24,444 nucleotides of DNA, from NCBI GenBank assembly GCA_029785685.1, contig JAFLZE010000016.1, positions 1-24,444 on the forward strand, in the 5' to 3' direction. The stretch is from Nitrososphaerota archaeon. Its GTDB lineage: Archaea; Thermoproteota; Nitrososphaeria; Nitrososphaerales; UBA183. Positions 14,445 through 19,171 of the stretch are shown one piece after another (position 1 is the first letter of the stretch; the number at the start of each line of letters is the position of its first letter). The notes under the pieces were generated by a model. That model was given only the letters and a program-made list of their open reading frames with translations. It did not search any database and had not been told where the DNA came from. Made by a program: the position numbers and the translations under genes.

Positions 14445-15854
14445 TTAACCCCTCTGCGCCCTCTTCGCCCTCTTCCACCTGGTCCCCCCGGGGGTGTCTT
14501 CGACGACGACCCCGGCGGCGAGGAGCTCCGCCCTCAGCCTGTCTGACTCGGGGAAGTCACGCCTCTTCCTGGCCTCCTCCCTGGCCCTGACCAGCCTCGC
14601 GAGCTCCGGCTCCAGGTCCTCCTCCCCGAACTCGAGGATCCCGAGGACAGAGTCCGCCTTCGCCAGGGCGTCCAGCGCGGCCCGCGCCCCGGCCTCGCCG
14701 ACCTCCCCCGAGTCGATCATCACGTTCATCTCCTTGGTGAAGGTCAGCATGGCGGCCAGGGCCCGGGGGGTGTCCAGGTCGTCGTCCATGGCCGCCTCGA
14801 AGCCTGCGAGGAATCCCCCCACCGCCCCCGGGACGCGCTTCGCCCCTCCCCTGACGGCCCTCAGCCTGGACAGCAGCTCCTGCAGCCGCGTCCGCTGGGA
14901 CTTCGCCTGGGCCAGGGCCGCGTCGGTGAGGTCAGCCTGGTCCCTGTATCGCGCCGAGAGCAGGAACGCGCGTATCGTCAGCGGGTCCCACCCCCGCGCG
15001 GTCAGCTCCCTGAGGGTGACCAAGTTCCCGCTTGACTTGTGCATCTCCTCGCCGCGGACGTTGAGAAAGGCGGAGTGGATCCAGTAGTTGACGAACTTCT
15101 TCCCCGTGGCGGCCTCTGACTGGGCGATCTCGTTCTCGTGGTGGGGGAACCTCAGGTCCATCCCCCCGGTGTGGATGTCGAAGGTCTCCCCGAGGTACTT
15201 CATCGACATCGCGGAGCACTCGACGCTCCAGCCGGGGCGCCCCCTGCCGAACTCGGACTCCCAGAAGACGTCGCCGTCGTCTGGCTCCCGGGCCTTCCAG
15301 AGGGCGAAGTCGGCGGCCTCGTTCTTCTCCTCGTAGTGGTCGCTGGAGACCCTCCCTGCCGGCCTGAGGGAGTTGAGCTTCACCCCCGAGAGGGCGCCGT
15401 AGTCCTTGAACTTCGACACGTCGAAGTAGACCGAGCCGTCAGGGGCCCGGTAGGCGTACCCCTTCTCGTGCAGGGCATGGACGAGGGCGAGTATCTCGCT
15501 GAGGTGCTCCGTCGCCTTCGGCATCGCCTCCACCGGTTCGATGTTGAGCGAAGCCAGGTCCTCTAAGAAGGCGGCCGTGTAGAACCCCGTGAGCTCCCTC
15601 AGGGAATTGCCCGCCTGGGCCATCCCCCTGATTATCTTGTCCTCCACGTCCGTGATGTTCATCACCGATGTGACCTTGTACCCCTTGAACTTCAGGTGGC
15701 GCCTGAGCACGTCGTAGAAGACGAAGGTCCTGAAGTTCCCGACGTGGGCGTAGTTCCAGACCGTCGGGCCGCAGTTGTATATCCTGACCTCCCCGTCCCT
15801 GATGGGCCTGAACTCCTGCAGTTCGCGCCCGAGGCTGTTGAAGAGCCGGAGCAA
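14445..15854 (-). CDS. cysS: Cysteinyl-tRNA synthetase
   Basis: Class I synthetase charging tRNA-Cys; 469 residues, normal length. The HIGH motif is HVGN (37-40) after CGPTVWNYA. Zinc ligands are C28, C213 (SVECSAM) and the HHEN block (H238, H239, E240), with WSVECSAMS and HTGGMDLRFPHHENEIAQSE intact. The KMSKS loop reads E270-M-H-K-S274 in GEEMHKSSGN, with Glu and His replacing the usual Lys and Ser; the essential second Lys is kept. A helical DALR-type anticodon region follows. The start is TTG 15854 with a TATA-like box at 15881-15889, about 31 nt upstream. The cognate tRNA-Cys gene lies about 3 kb to the right. Identification is secure; the loop variant deserves checking against relatives. 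Confidence 0.95.
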   Translation of the reverse strand: MLRLFNSLGRELQEFRPIRDGEVRIYNCGPTVWNYAHVGNFRTFVFYDVLRRHLKFKGYKVTSVMNITDVEDKIIRGMAQAGNSLRELTGFYTAAFLEDLASLNIEPVEAMPKATEHLSEILALVHALHEKGYAYRAPDGSVYFDVSKFKDYGALSGVKLNSLRPAGRVSSDHYEEKNEAADFALWKAREPDDGDVFWESEFGRGRPGWSVECSAMSMKYLGETFDIHTGGMDLRFPHHENEIAQSEAATGKKFVNYWIHSAFLNVRGEEMHKSSGNLVTLRELTARGWDPLTIRAFLLSARYRDQADLTDAALAQAKSQRTRLQELLSRLRAVRGGAKRVPGAVGGFLAGFEAAMDDDLDTPRALAAMLTFTKEMNVMIDSGEVGEAGARAALDALAKADSVLGILEFGEEDLEPELARLVRAREEARKRRDFPESDRLRAELLAAGVVVEDTPGGTRWKRAKRAQRG

Positions 15855-15880
15855 GGTCGGTGGAGCCTCTCCGCCGTTGA

Positions 15881-15889
15881 GATAAAAGG
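15881..15889 (-). promoter_or_regulatory. TATA-like box of cysS
   Basis: The minus strand reads CCTTTTATC, centred about 31 nt before TTG 15854, supporting that start. Confidence 0.55.
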
Positions 15890-15990
15890 TGGAGGCCGTC
15901 CGAGTGGAAGCCTCCGCCGCTACGTGGGACGCGAGGGGAGGCCGGGGGCCATCGCGCAGACTTTGCCTGCAGAGCGTGCGCCGCGGCCGG

Positions 15991-16000
15991 TAAAATAAAA
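15991..16000 (-). terminator. T-rich terminator of the DUF5679-type gene
   Basis: The minus strand reads TTTTATTTTA 18 nt past the stop codon, with no strong stem before it. Oligo-T tracts alone can terminate archaeal transcription. Confidence 0.5.
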
Positions 16001-16017
16001 GGAACGGGAGACTAGAA

Positions 16018-16167
16018 CTACTTCAGCTTGCCAATCCTGAAGATGGCCTTGCCGCACGAGGCACAGGTGCCCTTGATGGCGGGACGACCGTTCTTCAGTT
16101 TGATTTGCTTGGGATTCTTGATCTCCCGATTTTTCTTCTTTTCGTAGACGCAGTATCCTGTTACCAC
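16018..16167 (-). CDS. 49-residue DUF5679-type zinc-ribbon-like protein
   Basis: A very small basic protein starting at GTG 16167 and ending TAG 16018-16020. It begins MVTGYCVYEKKK and continues through the family-like block LKNGRPAIKGTCASCGK to end IFRIGKLK. I recall this pattern from the DUF5679 group of short archaeal and bacterial proteins, whose function is unknown. Family members usually have two Cys-x2-Cys pairs; here the second (C35, C38) is intact but the first shows only C6, with Glu9 where the second Cys would stand. Strong conservation of the NGRPA and CGK elements makes it a genuine gene despite its length. A TATA box at 16201-16210 predicts a leader of about 12 nt, and a T-rich terminator follows. 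Confidence 0.8.
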   Translation of the reverse strand: MVTGYCVYEKKKNREIKNPKQIKLKNGRPAIKGTCASCGKAIFRIGKLK

Positions 16168-16200
16168 TGCGATTGCCTCGGCAACCAATCAGAGCAGTTT

Positions 16201-16210
16201 GCTATATAAA
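16201..16210 (-). promoter_or_regulatory. TATA box of the DUF5679-type gene, possibly bidirectional
   Basis: gctatataaa reads TTTATATAGC on the minus strand, predicting a start near 16178 for the small gene at 16167. The core is symmetric, so it could also drive a plus-strand transcript from about 16230 into the hairpin-rich gap. Confidence 0.6.
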
Positions 16211-16495
16211 CCTGAGCCAACGGGGCTCAAATTGAGGTTTTTTCAGTTCTGGGGCGGTTTTGGCGGCGATTTGGGATTCCAACGCCTAGGTACCGAAGCG
16301 GAAGCGTTCCAGATTATTCAGGAATCAGGGCCTATGGGAGCGTCTTACCGTCTCGCATTTCTGATTTCGGCAATCGCGGCGCGGCTCATAGGAAGGAGCC
16401 GCCGGGCTCGCCCTTGGGGCCGAGCCGATTTTGAACCAAGGGACGAGATTCTCGCCTCGCGGCTCCGGCAGGGGCAGATTCCAAACGCTGCGATT
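16211..16495 (+). other. Hairpin-rich, AT-richer intergenic region; possible structured RNA
   Basis: No protein gene is convincing here: the one long open frame (16199-16504) starts inside the TATA box and lacks the strong GC-third-position bias of real neighbours. Stems visible by eye: TGAGCC/GGCTCA (16213-16229); GATTCC/GGAATC (16275-16280 with 16321-16326) enclosing AACGC/GCGTT (16281-16285 with 16304-16308) and CCG-AAG-CGG (16293-16301); an alternative 8-bp stem with one G-T pair, 16321-16328 with 16361-16368; GCGGCTC/GAGCCGC (16381-16387 with 16396-16402); GGCTCG/CGAGCC (16405-16410 with 16421-16426) extended by CCC/GGG; and CGAG-ATT-CTCG (16444-16454). Conserved SRP, RNase P or 5S motifs are not recognisable. 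The upstream TATA box could transcribe it. Whether it is an RNA is inference. Confidence 0.35.
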
Positions 16496-16505
16496 CGATT
16501 TTAGG
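16496..16505 (+). promoter_or_regulatory. TATA-like box of the MFS transporter gene
   Basis: cgattttagg lies about 25-28 nt before GTG 16523. An alternative ATG at 16544 would give a leader of about 18 nt. Confidence 0.45.
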
Positions 16506-16522
16506 AGCGTCAGAAAAGGGGC

Positions 16523-17713
16523 GTGCCGCAGTTGTCCAGTACGATGCAGAGTCCGCGGGCGTTCGGGTCGCTGGTCATCGCGAGGATTGTCTATGCGATC
16601 AACTGGGTCAACGTCGGCGCGATATTCTATCTGATGGGCCCGGACCTGCACGCCGGGGTCCCGGGGCTCGGGCTCGTCACAGCCACGTTCTACCTCGGGC
16701 TCGGACTGCTGCAGGTCCCGGGGGGGATCCTCGCCGCGAAGTGGGGACCAAAGAGGGTGGTCGTCCTGGGGATATTCCTCTCTTCGGCTTCGGCGCTCGC
16801 GACGTCCTTCGCGTCCAGCGTCGTCGAGGTCGCCGTCCTCAGGTTCATCGTGGGTTGTGGGATGGCTTTCGTCTTCGCGCCTGCGACGATAATCATAGCG
16901 CGCCTCCTCCGCGGGGGGAAGTCCGGGATGGGGGTCGGCGTGATGAACTCGACCTTCGACCTGGGAGGGATCGTCGGGATCTTCGGGTGGGTGGTGCTGG
17001 CGTCCGTGACAGGGTGGAGACCGAGCCTCATGATGTCCGGGGTCCTGGGCCTGGCGACCGGGGCCATGGTGATCCTCTTCGTCCCTGCCGCCGGAGCGGC
17101 GAAGACGCCCAGGGTCGACAGAAAGGCCCTCGCCGCCGTGATGTGGGACAGGCAGCTCGTCCTCCTGGGGCTCGGGACGATCGGCTTCGGGATAGCGGCC
17201 ACGGTCATCGCCGGGTTCATGACGCTCTACGGGGTCAAGTCGCTGGGGGCCTCCGGCGCCCTGGCCAGCGGCGCGACGTCCTTCGTGTACGTCGTCCCGA
17301 TATTCGCTTCGCTCTGGGGAGGGCGCGCCTTCGACATCCTCACAAGGCACAGGATGGTGATGGTCGCGTCTCTGGTCGGGAGTGCGGCCGCCCTCGCGCT
17401 GGGGGCCTACCCCTCCCTGCTTGCGGCGGCGGCCTGCTCCGCCCTGGCCGGCCTGGTCTCCGGGGTCGGGTACACCTTCGCATTCGCGGGGGCGAGAGAG
17501 CTCAACAGGGCGGGGAAGGAGTACGAGAGCCTGGCGATCGCCTGGGTCAACAGCCTCTCGCTTACCGGGTCGTTCTTGCCGCCGATCTTCTTCTCCTACG
17601 TGGTCGACGCCTACGGGTACCAGGCCGGGTGGATCTGGTCCGGCGTCCTCACCCTGGCCTTCGTGGCGCCCGTCCTGCTCATGGTGGAGAGCTGGCGGGC
17701 TAGAGCGGCGTAG
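16523..17713 (+). CDS. Major facilitator superfamily transporter
   Basis: A 396-residue integral membrane protein with about 12 hydrophobic helices in two sets of six, separated by a charged cytoplasmic loop (PRVDRKALAAVMWDRQ, about 195-210). Between helices 2 and 3 is a GGILAAKWGPKRVVVLG segment, the usual MFS loop motif (G-x-x-A/D-x-x-G-x-K/R-x). A related GGRAFDILTRHR sits between helices 8 and 9. MFS proteins move small solutes, often by proton symport or antiport; no substrate can be read from the sequence or neighbours. Starts at GTG 16523 (TATA-supported) or ATG 16544 are both possible, differing by seven residues. The 3' end overlaps the convergent di-iron gene by 14 bp. Confidence 0.9.
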   Translation: MPQLSSTMQSPRAFGSLVIARIVYAINWVNVGAIFYLMGPDLHAGVPGLGLVTATFYLGLGLLQVPGGILAAKWGPKRVVVLGIFLSSASALATSFASSVVEVAVLRFIVGCGMAFVFAPATIIIARLLRGGKSGMGVGVMNSTFDLGGIVGIFGWVVLASVTGWRPSLMMSGVLGLATGAMVILFVPAAGAAKTPRVDRKALAAVMWDRQLVLLGLGTIGFGIAATVIAGFMTLYGVKSLGASGALASGATSFVYVVPIFASLWGGRAFDILTRHRMVMVASLVGSAAALALGAYPSLLAAAACSALAGLVSGVGYTFAFAGARELNRAGKEYESLAIAWVNSLSLTGSFLPPIFFSYVVDAYGYQAGWIWSGVLTLAFVAPVLLMVESWRARAA

Positions 17714-18683
17714 CGATTATCTCGTCGCCCTTCTGCACGTTGACTTCGAGCCCGGCGAGGCCTATCTCTTTGATCTCGGGGACCGGTATCCCCAGCTCCT
17801 CTATCTTCGACCTGTGACGGGATATGGCCTTCATCCAGGCTTCGGAGCGGTCCTCCGCCTTGGGGACCCCCAGCCCGGACTTGGCGGCCAGCTCCTCGAG
17901 CTTCTGGTCGTACTCGAAGAAGTCCTCCGGGAGCTTCCAGAAGTCGCTCATCGGCCTGAAGAGGAGCGGAGAGAGATAGATGAAGCCGTGCTTGAGCTGC
18001 CTCGATATCATGGCCTTGTCTTCCTTGCTCATCCTCTCTGCGAGGCGTTCCAGCATCGCCAGGGTCCCGGTGAGGTGCCTGGACTCGTCCCTGGTTATGT
18101 TCTTGAAAGCGGCCGCGTAGACCTTGTTGGTGGACCTCTCCCCCACCTCCTTGAAGATCAGCTGGGCGCCTATCTCGGCGAAGAAGAAGCTGGAGAATAT
18201 CAGCTCCAGCGGATACTTCCCCCACGCCTGGTTGAAGGCGCTCCAGTAGCGCGCCCCGTTCTCGTATAGGGCCATGATGTTCCGGTGCGCCTTCTCCTCG
18301 AGCGTGGACTTGGGCTTGAACTTGTAGGGGAAGTTGGGACAGACCCGCGCGCAGGCCCTGCGGCAGACCTCGTCATGCCTGCACTCATCGAAGGCGACGG
18401 CCGACAGGAACTTCTTGGTCGGGTCCTCGAACTGGTGGGTCGCGGCCTGGACGGCGGCGGCGCCGAAGGCGCCTATCCCCGACTTCTCGAAGAGCGCGAG
18501 CTTGGACAGCCAGTATGCCTGGGCCACCCCCTCATCGGAGGAGTAGTTCTTCGCGTCGCACTCGTCCCAGGGGAGGTCGGCCGGGCCCCAGTTCTGCGGG
18601 AACCAGAGGTCGTAGGTCCTCAGGAGGGTCTCTGAGACCACGTCCCAGTTCCCCGGGAAGACGTTCCCTTCGTCTTTGCCCAT
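17700..18683 (-). CDS. Ferritin-like di-iron carboxylate protein (R2/monooxygenase-like)
   Basis: The 327-residue helical protein carries the complete four-helix di-iron signature: E66 (FEKSG), E100-x-x-H103 (DECRH), E170 (FAEIG) and E200-x-x-H203 (DESRH), with the usual spacing of about 30 residues. Proteins of this fold include ribonucleotide reductase R2, R2-like ligand-binding oxidases, bacterial multicomponent monooxygenases and AurF-type N-oxygenases, which use O2 or peroxide at two irons. I cannot choose between these. Four cysteines cluster just after the first ExxH (C101, C107, C111, C115), which is unusual. No partner reductase or ferredoxin gene is adjacent. The start is ATG 18683, inside a 12-bp palindrome, with a TATA-like box at 18706-18713. 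It overlaps the MFS gene tail to tail. Confidence 0.8.
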   Translation of the reverse strand: MGKDEGNVFPGNWDVVSETLLRTYDLWFPQNWGPADLPWDECDAKNYSSDEGVAQAYWLSKLALFEKSGIGAFGAAAVQAATHQFEDPTKKFLSAVAFDECRHDEVCRRACARVCPNFPYKFKPKSTLEEKAHRNIMALYENGARYWSAFNQAWGKYPLELIFSSFFFAEIGAQLIFKEVGERSTNKVYAAAFKNITRDESRHLTGTLAMLERLAERMSKEDKAMISRQLKHGFIYLSPLLFRPMSDFWKLPEDFFEYDQKLEELAAKSGLGVPKAEDRSEAWMKAISRHRSKIEELGIPVPEIKEIGLAGLEVNVQKGDEIIATPL

Positions 18684-18692
18684 GGCGCCATG
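18681..18692. promoter_or_regulatory. 12-bp palindrome covering the di-iron gene start
   Basis: CATGGCGCCATG is perfectly self-complementary and contains the start codon. A regulator site or a translation-blocking hairpin is conceivable; chance is also possible. Confidence 0.2.
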
Positions 18693-18705
18693 TAGCCGGG
18701 CCGCG

Positions 18706-18713
18706 CTATTTAC
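18706..18713 (-). promoter_or_regulatory. TATA-like box of the di-iron gene
   Basis: The minus strand reads GTAAATAG, about 26-30 nt before ATG 18683, consistent with leaderless expression. Confidence 0.55.
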
Positions 18714-18756
18714 TCTTGCCCCGACGGACGGCTCCCCGGGCCGCGCCTGTGTAACG

Positions 18757-18766
18757 CATAATTATC
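18757..18766 (+). promoter_or_regulatory. TATA-like box of tRNA-Cys
   Basis: cataattatc is centred about 27 nt before the first tRNA base, so transcription should start at or very near position 1 of the tRNA. A perfect inverted repeat GCGAGG/CCTCGC (18771-18788) lies between this box and the tRNA and ends exactly where the tRNA begins. Confidence 0.6.
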
Positions 18767-18824
18767 GTCCGCGAGGAGGCGCCCTCGCGGTGGGGTGGCG
18801 GAGCGGTTACGCGTGCGCCTGCAG

Positions 18825-18841
18825 TCGCTGAACCGTCAGTG
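18825..18841 (+). other. tRNA-Cys intron 1, canonical 37/38 site
   Basis: A 17-nt insertion after G37. Exon C-T-G (18819-18821) pairs with C-A-G (18837-18839), flanked by three-base bulges AG|T and TG|A, which place both cuts after the second bulge base as in a bulge-helix-bulge substrate. Confidence 0.85.
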
Positions 18842-18863
18842 AGCGCATTCACATGGGTCCGAA

Positions 18864-18883
18864 AGTGGGAACGCCACCGGTGA
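18864..18883 (+). other. tRNA-Cys intron 2, non-canonical T-loop site (59/60)
   Basis: A 20-nt insertion within the T-loop. Exon C-C-G (18859-18861) pairs with C-G-G (18878-18880). An inner helix GTGG/CCAC (18865-18868 with 18874-18877) has a GAACG loop. Bulges AA|A and GA|T give cuts that restore a seven-base T-loop. The exact cut may be off by one base. Confidence 0.8.
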
Positions 18884-19171
18884 TCCCATCCCCACCTGTT
18901 TCTCTCCGTGGAGCGCCGGCCGGCCGCAGGAGGCGTCCACCGGGGTCGCTGTCATGGCCCCGCGTCCGTCTGTCAAGGTCGGCTGCCTGCTCAGCAGAAG
19001 GGGCCTTCGCGCACCAGGACGGCGGCGGCTAGCTTCAACGCAGACGTACTGCCGCAGGACGCTTGACGGCCCACGCTTGGTAGCATGGCTTCTGAGCGGC
19101 ATAGAGAACAGCGACTGCTGGCGCCCTTCCGCGGCATCTCAGCCCGGCGAGGGGAGTGCTCCCTGCGGCCC

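Larger units (their letters stand above)
18789..18897 (+). tRNA. tRNA-Cys (anticodon GCA) with two introns
   Basis: All arms can be folded by hand. The acceptor stem is GGTGGGG/CCCCACC (seven Watson-Crick pairs), T8, D-stem GCG/CGC with G18-G19, anticodon stem TGCGC/GCGCA, loop C-T-G-C-A-G|A with anticodon GCA at 18821-18823, variable loop TTCAC and T-stem ATGGG/CCCAT. Discriminator T73 (18897) is the known Cys identity base. No CCA is encoded. Two insertions interrupt it: 18825-18841 (17 nt, site 37/38) and about 18864-18883 (20 nt, T-loop 59/60). Both can be drawn as bulge-helix-bulge motifs for the archaeal splicing endonuclease. Removal leaves 72 nt plus added CCA. The spliced T-loop reads TCCGAAT, with C at position 55 instead of the near-universal T. 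A TATA box precedes it. Confidence 0.9.

Noticed and set aside
16410..16500. A GGTTCAAAATC string on the minus strand resembling a tRNA T-arm
   Set aside because: The flanking bases do not form a five-pair T-stem, and no acceptor, D or anticodon arms fit around it.
16199..16504. A 101-codon plus-strand open frame in the gap before the MFS gene
   Set aside because: It starts inside a TATA box, lacks the GC-third-position bias of real genes here, and resembles no protein I know.
18836..19102. An 88-codon minus-strand frame beside tRNA-Cys
   Set aside because: It overlaps the tRNA gene on the opposite strand and has no recognisable protein features.
19152..19168. GGGAG/CTCCC inverted repeat just after the hppA stop as a terminator
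   Set aside because: The loop is very tight and no T-run follows on the minus strand.
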